The position numbers were made by a program, and so were the translations under genes. Shown here piece by piece: positions 27,117-36,127 of a stretch of 64,000 bases of DNA. Position 1 is the stretch's first letter. Each line of letters begins with the position of its first letter. The notes below the pieces were generated by a model. It made no database searches, was not told the DNA's origin, and was given only the letters and a program-made list of their open reading frames with translations. Source of the stretch: Verrucomicrobiia bacterium. GTDB taxonomy: Bacteria > Verrucomicrobiota > Verrucomicrobiia > Verrucomicrobiales > Akkermansiaceae. The stretch lies in NCBI GenBank assembly GCA_030432565.1, contig JAUIGV010000027.1:1-64000 (forward strand), written 5' to 3'.

Positions 27117-27149
27117 AACGCCGCCCGGAGAAATCCGCGCGGCGTTTTT
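27117..27149 (+). terminator. intrinsic terminator of the TPR gene
   Basis: AACGCCGC (27117-27124) pairs perfectly with GCGGCGTT (27139-27146) around a 14-base loop and runs into five T's (27145-27149). It starts 24 bases after the TPR gene stop and touches the end of the convergent gene (27148), so the stem may also serve that strand. Confidence 0.8.
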
Positions 27150-28419
27150 ATTCATCGTCATCAAGGAGATATCCCTCTCGGATTTGCTCGATGATTTGCT
27201 CGATCAGGTCAGCGGAAACATCCAGTTCACGAAGAGATCCGCGCATCTCCTTCTTCTTTCCAACCTGACAAAACATTCCGACATTCGCTTCTCCCTTTAG
27301 AAGTTCGCGGAGAACGCTTTCCCGTTCGTTTCTTGAAAAGCACGCAACCATCATTTCCCTTAGACTCGCCGGTGGAACAATTTCATCCAAAGAGCCCGCT
27401 GACTTGTCCAAGAGATCGCGGACAACGGACTGCCTCTCTCTCAACCACTTCAGGGAAGAGTTAAAATCCGTCGCCATCCACCTCACGATGGCAGGCCTCA
27501 TCGAAACCCTGACTCTGAGTTTCAGATCTGGATCAACGTTCCGGCCGAAAAGGAATCTCGCGGTGCTTGAATCCAACGAATAATACGTTTCGTCGGTGAC
27601 AACCATCAAAGATTTCTCGCTCCAAAACCAATCTTCCGCGGCCTCATAGTCATGGGGCAACCAGCGGGCCAAGAGATTCTCACGGATAACATACTTTAAT
27701 TGCTCGAGGTGTTTCCTTGAAAGATCCACAGCTTTCTTGAGAGCTTCCTCCCAGTCTGTTTCTTCCGGTAATCCGCGAGAGATTCCCCTCAATATAGATT
27801 CCCGATAATTGGCAAACCTGTCGTCCGGGAAATTTGCAAACTCTTCCCATGCATACGCCGCATCAACGGCAGCAAGATTTTCGAAGATTCGGATCGGAGT
27901 CAAATAGCCAAAGTCTTCGTTAAAGAGCACAAGATGAGAGACCCGCCCATTCGGCTTCTTGGTCGCATTCCAGGCAGCTTTTGGATCCTTTCGCGACCAA
28001 CCAGCCATCATTGAATCAAAAATGCTCCACTCGCGGCTCAGCACTGCTTCCGCTGGATTTGCCTCCAAACCCTTACCGGCCCTTTCGCTTAATTTCTGTT
28101 TCTCTGAATTAGTCGCTCCAAAGCTTTCAAGAAGTTCTTCCGGATCCAAATAGGCCCATCTTTCAACCAAAAGCTCCCCAAAGTCAGACTTTCGATGATC
28201 CGGGTAATGATCGAGAAATCCCTTAATTTCCGCAATCGACCACGCGAACGTGAACGTCTCAAGCTCTTTCCAATTTTCCGAATACGCCAAATCCTCCTTC
28301 CAGAGTCCATCAACCCTTTGCTGCAAGTCTTCAGGAGATCGGGTCACCTCCTTCCCCTCCGGCTCTTGTCCCAGCAAGGAACAACAGCAAATGATCCAAA
28401 CCGAAATCAACCATCTCAT
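27148..28419 (-). CDS. exported helical protein, paralogue of the next gene
   Basis: 423 residues with a signal peptide (MRWLISVWIICCCSLLGQ; a lipoprotein cysteine is possible). The body is helical and Trp-rich with recurring 'W...DP..AW' units: 'GWSRKDPKAAWNATKKPNG', 'VDAAYAWEEFANFPDD', 'ARWLPHDYEAAEDWFWSE', and an acidic tail (LLDDDE). It is clearly homologous along its length to the protein at 28488-29792 (for example 'RESILRGISRGLPE' against 'RESLLKGISSGMPE'). The two genes are adjacent and on the same strand, so they arose by tandem duplication. Function unknown. Confidence 0.75.
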   Translation of the reverse strand: MRWLISVWIICCCSLLGQEPEGKEVTRSPEDLQQRVDGLWKEDLAYSENWKELETFTFAWSIAEIKGFLDHYPDHRKSDFGELLVERWAYLDPEELLESFGATNSEKQKLSERAGKGLEANPAEAVLSREWSIFDSMMAGWSRKDPKAAWNATKKPNGRVSHLVLFNEDFGYLTPIRIFENLAAVDAAYAWEEFANFPDDRFANYRESILRGISRGLPEETDWEEALKKAVDLSRKHLEQLKYVIRENLLARWLPHDYEAAEDWFWSEKSLMVVTDETYYSLDSSTARFLFGRNVDPDLKLRVRVSMRPAIVRWMATDFNSSLKWLRERQSVVRDLLDKSAGSLDEIVPPASLREMMVACFSRNERESVLRELLKGEANVGMFCQVGKKKEMRGSLRELDVSADLIEQIIEQIREGYLLDDDE

Positions 28420-28487
28420 GACCGGCAGCCTGCCAAATTACATTCTGGTGTCGAGTACGCTTCACAAGCGACCAACAGACAGATTCA

Positions 28488-29792
28488 TCATTTTCCGCGA
28501 AATTCCTGTAGAATTACCTGAACGATTTCTTCCGTAAACGCCGGAGAGATTCTCAGCTCTCCAATTCCTCTCCGAACCGTCTCCTCTTCCTCAGCATCAA
28601 CGAGATAAGTCAGATCAAATACTGTAAAATCATCGTCCTCCATGAACTTTCGCAGCAGCTCTTCCCTTTCCAGTGGAGAAAAACATTCAATCAGGATTGC
28701 CCTGTATTCCGGAAATGACAGACCTGCAGCATTCCCATGAAATGCCGTGAACATTTCCTTCGCTATCTCAGGCCTCGTTTTAAGCCAAGTCAGCCCTGTT
28801 TTGAAGTCTCTGGACAACCAAAACTTTACGGCAGGAGTCATTGAAAGAGGAACACGATAAGTGACCTTTCCGCGAAGCCTGCCTCCGGCCAGAAAAGAGA
28901 AAAACGCACCTTCCAATGAAGTCGTCCCAGATCTGGTTGAAATGATCTTCCCGGCCTCACTCTGATACCACGCCTCCGCCGCTACGGGATCTTTCGCCAA
29001 CCACCGCCCAAATAGTCGTTCAAGAAGAACCGGTTTCAAATGCTCTAACTCATCAGCACAAAGCTTGATGGCCTTCTCGAGAACGACCTGCCAATCAGGA
29101 ACTTCCGGCATTCCACTGCTGATTCCCTTTAACAAGGACTCTCGATAAACCCATCGAAATTTCGTTTCTGGAAAGGTGTCGAACTCTTCCCAAGCCTTTT
29201 TAGGGTCAACTTTCGCCAGCCTGTAAATCAGATTACCGAGGTAAATATGACCATAACTATGTTCATCTTTAAGTGGCAATAGATAGGAGACTTTCCCGTC
29301 GGGTTCCTTTGTCGCCTCCCACGCAGCAAGAGGGTCTCTCTCCGACCATCCCTTCATAAAAGAATTAAAGACCTCGTCCTGCCTTCCCCGCAATCCTCCC
29401 ACAACCGAAAATGAGCCTCGGGTTCCTGTCTTTTCGATAAGCCTTAAGATCTTGCGATCTTCCGCCTGCAGCCAGAGAAGCATTTCCCGCTCATCTAAAA
29501 ACGCCCAACGCTCAATCATCCGTAACCCCACATTTGAGGTGTAATTATAGCGACCGTGTTCCAGGTAGTTTCGCATTTCATCAAAAGTGAGACTCTCGAT
29601 GAAATCCCCCAGCCTTTTGTATCGCTCTGCAGCGGTCGTCTCTTTTTGTTCCGTGAGTTCTTGAATCTTTTCCTCAAGCTGCTCACCCGTCCTGGGTTTG
29701 GCAGCCCCATCATACTCGCCGGCAAGCTGTCCCGCCAATGGGTGCAGCACCGTAAGAAAGGCGGCAACAAAGACAACAGGAAAAGAATTCAC
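28488..29792 (-). CDS. exported helical protein, paralogue of the previous gene
   Basis: About 434 residues from a GTG at 29792, which begins a signal peptide (VNSFPVVFVAAFLTVLHPLAGQ). The frame is open to 29867, but that start would overlap thrC. It shares 'GWSERDPLAAWEATKEPDG', 'VDPKKAWEEFDTFPE' and 'GRWLAKDPVAAEAWYQSE' with its neighbour. It lies 50 bases downstream of thrC, so the minus-strand order thrB-thrC-this gene-paralogue may be one transcript. No enzymatic motif is seen. The family appears as multiple lineage-specific copies in Verrucomicrobiota; that is from general knowledge, not checked here. Confidence 0.75.
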   Translation of the reverse strand: MNSFPVVFVAAFLTVLHPLAGQLAGEYDGAAKPRTGEQLEEKIQELTEQKETTAAERYKRLGDFIESLTFDEMRNYLEHGRYNYTSNVGLRMIERWAFLDEREMLLWLQAEDRKILRLIEKTGTRGSFSVVGGLRGRQDEVFNSFMKGWSERDPLAAWEATKEPDGKVSYLLPLKDEHSYGHIYLGNLIYRLAKVDPKKAWEEFDTFPETKFRWVYRESLLKGISSGMPEVPDWQVVLEKAIKLCADELEHLKPVLLERLFGRWLAKDPVAAEAWYQSEAGKIISTRSGTTSLEGAFFSFLAGGRLRGKVTYRVPLSMTPAVKFWLSRDFKTGLTWLKTRPEIAKEMFTAFHGNAAGLSFPEYRAILIECFSPLEREELLRKFMEDDDFTVFDLTYLVDAEEEETVRRGIGELRISPAFTEEIVQVILQEFRGK

Positions 29793-29842
29793 ACGGAATC
29801 GATACCCCGAAGGATACCCTCTGTCGATCTCTCGAAGTGACC

Positions 29843-31153
29843 CTATTCGTCGAGAGACCGCAACCACTCCGCGAATCCCTCCTCATCCGGACCCATTGAA
29901 TATGCGACCTTTTCCAAATGAGCGAGACACCCAAGTCGTTCGGGGATCTCCACTGATCCTTCTCCCAATTCTTCTTCCATGACGTCGAGGAATTTGGCGG
30001 GATGAGCGGTTTCCAAAACGACGGTGTGCGCTTCGGGATTGGACTTTCGCCACGCTTCAGCGGCCAACCAGCCGACGGCCCCGTGGGGTTCTAAAGTGTA
30101 GCCTGTTTCCTCCCTAATCCGACGAATCGTATCGCGGGTCATTTGATCATCGTAGGCAAACCCGGCAACACGTTCCTTCATTGATTCCCATTCGTGGCCG
30201 AAGATGCTTTCCATCCTTGCGAAGTTGCTTGGCGCCCCGACATCCATCGCGTTGGAAATCGTAGCCACACTCGGTCTCGGACGATACTCTCCCTCACGCA
30301 AATACTCGGGGACAACATCATTGCGATTGGTGGCCGCCACAAATCGCTCGACCTCCAAACCCAACTTCTCCGCAAGTAATCCTGCGGTGAGATTCCCAAA
30401 GTTTCCGCTCGGAATCACGAAAGTTGGCTTCACTCCCTCGGGTAAATTCTTGGCCGCTTCAAAGTAATAAAAACTCTGCGGCACCAGCCGCGAAATGTTA
30501 ATCGAGTTGGCCGAAGTAAGGTTCAGCGTCTCTGCCATTTCACGTTGAAGGAAGGCTGACTTCACAAGTCTCTGGCAATCGTCAAAAGTACCATCGATTT
30601 CCAAAGCAGTGATATTCCCACCCAGAGTCGTAAGTTGCTTTTCCTGAAGTCCGCTCACCTTTCCCTGTGGATAAAGAATCACGACCCGCGTTCCGGGAAC
30701 ATGGTGAAAAGCACTGGCCACCGCGCCCCCGGTGTCGCCGCTGGTAGCGACCAGCACCGTCAGCAGTCCTTCGTCCTCGCGAGTCAGCCACCCCATCAGG
30801 CGCGCCATGAAACGGGCTCCGAAATCTTTAAAGGCCAAAGTCGGACCATGGAATAGTTCCAATACGTGCTCCCGCTCCCTCACTGTCACGAGGGGAGCCG
30901 GGAAGTTGGCCGATTCATGGACAATCTTCTCAAGTTGTTCTGCCGGAACGCTGTCACCAAAAATCCCCTTGGCCACTTCAAAGCCGATTTCAGGCAAGGA
31001 AAGGCTCCTCCAATTGTCCCAAAAGTCAGCAGACAAAGGTTCGATGCTTTCCGGCATATAGAGCCCGTTATCGGCAGGCAGTGACCGGAGAACCGCCTCT
31101 TTCACATCAACAAATTGGTCCGGGCTTCTGGTGCTGTAAAATCGCTGGGACAT
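29843..31153 (-). CDS. thrC: threonine synthase
   Basis: 436 residues from ATG 31153 (MSQRFYSTRSPD). The frame continues upstream to 31582, but that part runs through the thrB gene and is not protein-like. PLP enzyme of fold type II: 'HGPTLAFKDFGARFMARL' contains the PLP lysine, with 'VLVATSGDTGGAVASAF' and 'FVIPSGNFGNLTAGLLA' for phosphate and PLP binding. It converts O-phosphohomoserine to threonine. It sits eight bases downstream of thrB, so a thrBC operon. Complete and of the usual E. coli-type length. Confidence 0.95.
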   Translation of the reverse strand: MSQRFYSTRSPDQFVDVKEAVLRSLPADNGLYMPESIEPLSADFWDNWRSLSLPEIGFEVAKGIFGDSVPAEQLEKIVHESANFPAPLVTVREREHVLELFHGPTLAFKDFGARFMARLMGWLTREDEGLLTVLVATSGDTGGAVASAFHHVPGTRVVILYPQGKVSGLQEKQLTTLGGNITALEIDGTFDDCQRLVKSAFLQREMAETLNLTSANSINISRLVPQSFYYFEAAKNLPEGVKPTFVIPSGNFGNLTAGLLAEKLGLEVERFVAATNRNDVVPEYLREGEYRPRPSVATISNAMDVGAPSNFARMESIFGHEWESMKERVAGFAYDDQMTRDTIRRIREETGYTLEPHGAVGWLAAEAWRKSNPEAHTVVLETAHPAKFLDVMEEELGEGSVEIPERLGCLAHLEKVAYSMGPDEEGFAEWLRSLDE

Positions 31154-31161
31154 GATTCCAA

Positions 31162-32109
31162 TTATCCGATAACTTTGACGCCCGTTTGGTTCACTTTGGA
31201 AATATAGAGTTGGTTCCCAAGATCGACTTTCGAGAAAACACCTGAGATTGCTGCGCCAACCTTCCTGGCAGACTCCTCCCCCTCGCAGAGACCAAAAACA
31301 CTGGGACCGGCCCCGGAAATACTGAAGCCGAGTGCTCCTGCCGCCATCGCCGAGCGCTTGGCCTGATAGAACTCCGGAATCAGCTTTTGACGCCGAGGCT
31401 CGGCAATCACATCGTGAACCGAGCGACTGATCATGCCATAGTCTTCCTGGATCAAACCACAAATCAGACCGCCGAGATTGCCGATTTGCTGGGTTACATT
31501 TGCGAGCGGAACTTCGGTCGGAAGAATCCCCCTTGCCACTTTCGTTAGGATTTCGATATCCGGATGAACCACTGCCGCCCAAAGATCCTTCGGGACCGGA
31601 AGCTGGGCGATATCAAGCTCCTGGTTGTCGCGGATAAAAACGATTCCCCCCAAAAGACACGGACCCACGTTATCCGCGTGCCACGCACCATCGGCACTGG
31701 CTTCGCCGGTCATTGCAAATGGCAGCAGTTGCTTCTTGGTCAATGGTTCTCCAATGAGCTTGTTCACCGCGTAGGCTCCCGCGACCGCGCTCGCGGCACT
31801 GGATCCGAGGCCACTTCCAAAAGGCATTTTTTTGTGGATCTCCAGCTCGATCCCGAGATCAAGCATTCCAAGATGCTTCAACAAATCCAGGGCCGCGACT
31901 CCCGCGGTATTCTTATCGGCCTCCAAAGGAAGTTTCCCGTCATCACCGGTGATTTTGGCAATTCGCAATCCAGGCTCTTCCGAGTGGCGGGCCACCACTT
32001 CATCGCCCGGAGCATCAATCGCAAACCCGAGAACGTCATATCCACAAGCGACATTCGCCACCGTTGCGGGAGCAAACACGCGCACTTCCTTCAGCCTATC
32101 CGTCGTCAT
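31162..32109 (-). CDS. thrB: homoserine kinase
   Basis: 315 residues from ATG 32109 (MTTDRLKEVRVFAPATVANVACGYD). The frame extends to 32148 without a better start. A GHMP kinase: 'FAPATVANVACGYDVLGFAI' at the N-terminus, the ATP-loop 'PFGSGLGSSAASAVAG', and the C-terminal 'GFSISGAGPSVFGL'. It phosphorylates homoserine to give the substrate of the adjacent threonine synthase. It is divergent from the site-2 protease gene with about 107 bases between starts, where the thrBC promoter should lie. Confidence 0.95.
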   Translation of the reverse strand: MTTDRLKEVRVFAPATVANVACGYDVLGFAIDAPGDEVVARHSEEPGLRIAKITGDDGKLPLEADKNTAGVAALDLLKHLGMLDLGIELEIHKKMPFGSGLGSSAASAVAGAYAVNKLIGEPLTKKQLLPFAMTGEASADGAWHADNVGPCLLGGIVFIRDNQELDIAQLPVPKDLWAAVVHPDIEILTKVARGILPTEVPLANVTQQIGNLGGLICGLIQEDYGMISRSVHDVIAEPRRQKLIPEFYQAKRSAMAAGALGFSISGAGPSVFGLCEGEESARKVGAAISGVFSKVDLGNQLYISKVNQTGVKVIG

Positions 32110-32216
32110 TTCAAGACGGGCGGTAGCAGATCCCACGTATACGGGCAATCCTTACCTTGTTAGGAAGTTTACTCACTTTAGGTTGCGGTAGACCTTCAAC
32201 TCCGTAGGTTTTCAGC

Positions 32217-32936
32217 ATGCTGAATTTTAAGATTCTCGGGGTTCCCGTGCAAGTGCAGCCAATTTTCTGGCTGATGGCTTTTGTGATCGGGGGAGGTTTT
32301 GGCATTGAGCCCAATCGCGAAGGCTTTATCGCGATTCTTTTGAGCATGGCGGTGATCTTTCTCTCGGTTCTTGTCCATGAATTCGGACATGCCCTGACCA
32401 GTCGCAAGCTCACTGGCGTAAATCCTTCGGTCTCGCTTGTGGCAATGGGTGGACTCGCCACCCCCAATACCCATCTCACCAACAAGCAAAGCTTCTGGGT
32501 TACATGGGCTGGTCCACTGGCCGGTTTTGGCCTCTTCCTCATCACTCTGCTTGGCTTGATTTTCGTATATGGACCATCTTCCGGGCTCCATTTCGCGTTT
32601 GCCTACCTCATTCCCGGAATTGATCCCGACCAACGTTTTCTCGAGGTTGCGCTGCACATGAATCGTTTTGCACTTGTTGCAGTCACCATGCTTCTCTTCG
32701 CTAATTTTTGGTGGAGCGTCATCAATCTCCTCCCGATCTTCCCGCTCGATGGAGGACAAATCTACGCTGCCGTCGAGCCGTCACAAATCAAGGTGGTGAC
32801 CGTGGGGATGGTCACCGGGATTATTGCGGCGGTTGCTTTTCTTATTTTTGGCCGCCTGATCGGGGCCGTTCTCTTCGGATTTTTAGCCTATGAAAACTAC
32901 CAACGCCTCCAGCAAATGAAGGGTGGCTATCGCTAG
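32217..32936 (+). CDS. site-2 protease family (M50) intramembrane metalloprotease
   Basis: 239 residues, several transmembrane helices. Zinc site HEFGH at 54-58 within 'VLVHEFGHALTSRKL', and the second motif 'NLLPIFPLDGGQI', which supplies the third metal ligand (Asp). There is no PDZ or CBS domain, so it is the short SpoIVFB-like type. Such proteases cut membrane-bound anti-sigma factors or other membrane proteins; the substrate here is unknown. Its stop overlaps the convergent TauE gene by four bases. Confidence 0.9.
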   Translation: MLNFKILGVPVQVQPIFWLMAFVIGGGFGIEPNREGFIAILLSMAVIFLSVLVHEFGHALTSRKLTGVNPSVSLVAMGGLATPNTHLTNKQSFWVTWAGPLAGFGLFLITLLGLIFVYGPSSGLHFAFAYLIPGIDPDQRFLEVALHMNRFALVAVTMLLFANFWWSVINLLPIFPLDGGQIYAAVEPSQIKVVTVGMVTGIIAAVAFLIFGRLIGAVLFGFLAYENYQRLQQMKGGYR

Positions 32937-33661
32937 CCGGCCAAAACCAACCGAACCCCGGCGAGAACCGCAAAACCAATAATCATCCATTCAAAAACGC
33001 GCTGGGAAATCAGCTGAAGAAGTTGACGCCCCAGAAAGATTCCAAGCAGAATCAACGGGACCAACTTGAAGTTTAGCAAAAGGCTTTCCGGCGTGGTGAA
33101 ATGCAACCCGCCCATGAAGGGCAGCTTGATCAAGTTGATTAGCAAAAAAAAGCGGGCACCAATTCCAATTAGCTCCATCTTCGGGAGCCGTCGCGCCAGA
33201 AAGTAAAGCTGAAAAACCGGTCCGGCCGCGTTGGCGATCGTGGTTGCGATCCCCGCGAAACTCCCCGCAGCCACGCCAAATCCTCCGGAATGAGCAAGCT
33301 TGTGGAAAAAATCACGGGCAAACTGGCGGACCAATTGCAGTGCGACCATCAATAGAATAATGCTTCCTATCACCGGTTTGGCCCATTCCTCGGGCATCCG
33401 GTCGAGCAGGAAAAACCCAACAACCATTCCAACCAATGCCGGAGGCAGCAACCTCCACACCGGAGCCCACGAGGCATGCTTGCGAAACATCGGGTAAACA
33501 CTCACATCAGCCACAATAAGCATGGGGAGAAGCACTCCCACCGAAGCCTTTCCAAATAGCTCGGCCATGATGAAAACCGCGATTAACCCGAGCCCCGAAA
33601 ACCCGGCCTTCCCCAGGCCCACGCACATGGCGGCTAGCGAGACGAGAATCCATCCGGTCAT
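32933..33661 (-). CDS. TauE/SafE family sulfite/organosulfonate exporter-like permease
   Basis: About 242 residues from ATG 33661; an alternative TTG at 33697 is less likely. It has seven or eight hydrophobic helices and the family pattern 'LAAMCVGLGKAGFSGLGLIAVFIMAE' at the N-terminus, with the second half repeating it ('GFGVAAGSFAGIATTIANAAGPVFQLYFLARRL'). TauE/SafE proteins move sulfite, sulfonates or related anions; the substrate cannot be told from sequence. Convergent with the M50 protease and divergent from the lipoprotein hydrolase. Confidence 0.9.
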   Translation of the reverse strand: MTGWILVSLAAMCVGLGKAGFSGLGLIAVFIMAELFGKASVGVLLPMLIVADVSVYPMFRKHASWAPVWRLLPPALVGMVVGFFLLDRMPEEWAKPVIGSIILLMVALQLVRQFARDFFHKLAHSGGFGVAAGSFAGIATTIANAAGPVFQLYFLARRLPKMELIGIGARFFLLINLIKLPFMGGLHFTTPESLLLNFKLVPLILLGIFLGRQLLQLISQRVFEWMIIGFAVLAGVRLVLAG

Positions 33662-33752
33662 ACTGTCGATCACGCCCCCGTTCTTCTCCAAATCCAAAGA
33701 AGACTCAAGCAGCCTTTGCTCGTCACTGCAAATCGACTACACTACCACCATC

Positions 33753-35318
33753 GTGAAGTGGCTCCCGCTCATCCCTCTCCTGTTTCTTCTTTGCCAATGT
33801 GGCACGCCCACACCTCCGAAGTGTTGGACCATCCCCCTGAAGTCGCGTGTTCCAGCGCAGGACCTGGTTACCCGGGCCCGAACCGCCTGGAAGCAAATGG
33901 AGCGAAACCCCACGCAGAAAGCGGCCGCGGATTACAACCTCGCCATTTCACAACTTTTTGATCATTTGCACTGTGGAGAAACCGCATGGGATCGCAAGGC
34001 TGCGGCAATGGGGACACAAATCGACAGGGCCCATACCCTTGGAACCGGACTGAAGCTTGAACAACTCGACGGTCTGGTCCGGGCTTCCAAGGTCTCTCTC
34101 AAAGGGATCGGTCAACGACACTCCGTCCCTGGCCTGGGCATTCCCCTGGTCGGATGGAAATCGACACCAGTGGGAACCAAGCGTCGCTTCGAATTCGCCC
34201 CACCCAACGGTATCCCTCTAAATCTCACGACCTTCCTGGACTTCTCCACCGATACCCCCACTTGGCGCTTCGTTTACGGCGACCGCGTTCCCCGCGTCAA
34301 GATCGGCAACAATGCCCTTCCGGTGGCCATCGATTGGTCTGCACCCGGCGCATTCTACTGGCTCATGAGCGACCTCGATGATGTCGATCTCATTAAGGTT
34401 TTTCTTCCTACTCGCTTCACCGATCACGCCGGCCTCTTTTTTGCAACGCCCTACTCGAAAGATAAAATTCCTCTCGTCTTGGTCCATGGGCTCAATTCAA
34501 GTCCCGGCACTTACAAGACCCTCTATAACGATTTGGCCGGACAAAAATGGTTTCGCGAAAAATACCAGGCTCTTTTCTTCAGCTATCCCACCGGTATCGC
34601 CTGGCCCTACAATGCTGCTGAATTTCGCCGCCAAATGCGCCGGGCCCGTGACTACGCCGCCAAACAAGGGACGCTGAAAAACTGGAATAAAATGGTCGTC
34701 GTTGGGCACTCCATGGGAGGCGTTATTTCCCACGCTTCACTGATCGAACCCGGAAATCGCTTTTACAATGCCTCTTATCGCCGGCCCATCGGGGAACTGC
34801 CGATTTCAAATTCGACACGCCGTGCCATCGAAAGCGTCCGCCTTTACAAACCTCTCGAGTCTCCCTCACGCGCCATCTTCATGGCTGCGCCCCACCGGGG
34901 TTCACCCCTAGCCGACCGACAACTCGTCACCTGGATTAGCTCCATTATCAGACTTCCCAAGACTCTGACCATCGATCTCGCAACAGCCACGCTCGACGAG
35001 ATCACAAAGGCGATCCAGCAAGGAGGCCAAACCCGACCGCCCCAGACCTCGATCGGAACACTTTCTCCAAACTACAAACCCTACAAGGCTTTGGAAGCTT
35101 CCCCTTTCCGTCCGGGACTGGTCTACCACTCAATCATTGGAGACCGGGGCAAGGGCGACGGCAAAAAAGGCAGCGATGGAATTGTCCCCTATTGGTCCTC
35201 GCATCTGGATGGTGCTAAAAGTGAGAGTATCGTCCCTGCCGGACACAGCCTTACCGGGCATCCCGAAACGATTCAGGAAATCCTCCGCATTCTCCGTAAT
35301 CACGTCGAAAAGCAGTAG
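33753..35318 (+). CDS. alpha/beta-hydrolase lipoprotein
   Basis: 521 residues from GTG 33753, which begins a lipoprotein-type signal ('VKWLPLIPLLFLLCQCG'; upstream codons lie inside the divergent TauE gene). A central alpha/beta-hydrolase domain carries 'LVLVHGLNSSPGTYKTLY' (oxyanion region), the nucleophile elbow VVGHSMGG with Ser320, 'MAAPHRGSPLADRQL', 'SDGIVPYWSSHLDGA' (acidic residue) and 'VPAGHSLTGHPETI' (catalytic His). This looks like a complete lipase/esterase triad. The cell-surface or outer-membrane location comes from the lipobox. Substrate unknown. Confidence 0.88.
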   Translation: MKWLPLIPLLFLLCQCGTPTPPKCWTIPLKSRVPAQDLVTRARTAWKQMERNPTQKAAADYNLAISQLFDHLHCGETAWDRKAAAMGTQIDRAHTLGTGLKLEQLDGLVRASKVSLKGIGQRHSVPGLGIPLVGWKSTPVGTKRRFEFAPPNGIPLNLTTFLDFSTDTPTWRFVYGDRVPRVKIGNNALPVAIDWSAPGAFYWLMSDLDDVDLIKVFLPTRFTDHAGLFFATPYSKDKIPLVLVHGLNSSPGTYKTLYNDLAGQKWFREKYQALFFSYPTGIAWPYNAAEFRRQMRRARDYAAKQGTLKNWNKMVVVGHSMGGVISHASLIEPGNRFYNASYRRPIGELPISNSTRRAIESVRLYKPLESPSRAIFMAAPHRGSPLADRQLVTWISSIIRLPKTLTIDLATATLDEITKAIQQGGQTRPPQTSIGTLSPNYKPYKALEASPFRPGLVYHSIIGDRGKGDGKKGSDGIVPYWSSHLDGAKSESIVPAGHSLTGHPETIQEILRILRNHVEKQ

Positions 35319-35371
35319 AATTCACTCACTGAATCCTTGACCAAAACGTCCGTCGTTTGCATCGTCCACCC

Positions 35372-35491
35372 ATGTTGACCCGCAAGCACATCGAACTCGG
35401 TGCCAAGCTTTACATCGTCCTCCACATTGCCTTCTTCATTTACTGGACAATCGACGTGATGAAGATGATGGGATTCTTCGGCGGCAAGTAA
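35372..35491 (+). CDS. 39-residue single-helix membrane peptide
   Basis: A short frame MLTRKHIELGAK followed by a hydrophobic helix ('LYIVLHIAFFIYWTIDVM') and 'KMMGFFGGK'. The basic N-terminus before the helix suggests an N-in membrane peptide. It lies 53 bases after the hydrolase gene on the same strand and before a terminator-like hairpin at 35586-35613, so it could end that transcript. Supported only by composition and context. Confidence 0.4.
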   Translation: MLTRKHIELGAKLYIVLHIAFFIYWTIDVMKMMGFFGGK

Positions 35492-35551
35492 GTTGCTCCG
35501 GAGTATCGATTCTTCCTTAAGTCGGCGGCAAACCGGGAATGGTGTGTCCGG

Positions 35552-35740
35552 TTGGATGCCACATATTTTCAGCTCTCTGATCAATTGCCGGAGGGCAAAA
35601 CCGGCATTTTTTTAGATTTCAGAAACCCGACATTCGGTCTGGAATTTGAAGTCCCCGCCAATCTTCCACCGGGCGATATCCAACGCGATCACTGGGCTGA
35701 AATTTCGAACAGGATCCTAGCCTCCAAACAGGCAGTCTGA
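35552..35740 (+). CDS. possible 62-residue protein (weak)
   Basis: An open frame with a TTG start and balanced, protein-like composition ('PTFGLEFEVPANLPPGDIQRDHWAEISNRIL'). The same frame is open back to the stop of the 39-residue ORF at 35491 without a good start codon. A perfect terminator-like hairpin with T7 lies inside it, which argues against it being a gene expressed from upstream. No family is recognised. Confidence 0.3.
   Translation: MDATYFQLSDQLPEGKTGIFLDFRNPTFGLEFEVPANLPPGDIQRDHWAEISNRILASKQAV
35586..35613 (+). terminator. intrinsic terminator downstream of the lipoprotein hydrolase
   Basis: TGCCGG (35586-35591) pairs with CCGGCA (35601-35606) around a nine-base loop, followed directly by seven T's (35607-35613). 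It lies 95 bases after the 39-residue ORF. It falls inside a weak open frame (35552-35740), which makes one of the two calls doubtful; I favour the terminator. Confidence 0.6.
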
Positions 35741-35869
35741 AAAATTCCCAACGAGTGTTTTAGATTTGATACGATGGAGAATCGCGGCTGCGCCGATTGA
35801 TTGGAAAAGGAACCCTGTCGGGTTGGGAGGCCTTTCAAATCAAACTGCGTTGCTCCATGGCCACGGGCG

Positions 35870-36115
35870 CTATTCCCCCTTCCCAGCCTCAGGTTTCTTC
35901 TCAGCGGGCTGGATCGGAATTTCAGGGATTGCCTTTCGTTGCGGGATCCGCCTCTCACCCTTGGGAGCCTTTTGAGCAGGGCGAACAGGTGCTGCGGGAA
36001 GAACTTCCACCCGGGGAGCCACTTCAGCCGGAACTGCCTGGAGCTGTGGCCCCGCCATCTGGACCTCTACGCCTTTGGCTGCGAGGAAGTAAAATAAGAG
36101 CAAAAGTAATTTCAT
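35870..36115 (-). CDS. small exported Pro/Ala/Lys-rich protein
   Basis: 81 residues with a clear signal peptide (MKLLLLLFYFLAAKG) and a mature part rich in Pro, Ala, Glu and Lys ('APVRPAQKAPKGERRIPQRKAIPEIPIQP', ending 'EKKPEAGKGE'), probably disordered. It starts 12 bases downstream of the YebC stop on the same strand, so probably an operon. Overlapping plus-strand frames lack a comparable start. No family is recognised. Confidence 0.55.
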   Translation of the reverse strand: MKLLLLLFYFLAAKGVEVQMAGPQLQAVPAEVAPRVEVLPAAPVRPAQKAPKGERRIPQRKAIPEIPIQPAEKKPEAGKGE

Positions 36116-36127
36116 GATTTCAAAGGC

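Noticed and set aside
31154-31582. N-terminal extension of the thrC frame to 31582
   Set aside because: It overlaps thrB on the same strand, is rich in Ser/Gly/Arg without protein character, and the canonical threonine synthase start is at 31153.
32111-32759. Minus-strand frames opposite the site-2 protease gene
   Set aside because: They mirror the M50 protease, which has intact HEFGH and LDGG motifs.
35797-36117. Plus-strand frames over 35797-36117
   Set aside because: The minus-strand frame has a clear signal peptide and sits directly behind yebC; the plus frames are its shadows.
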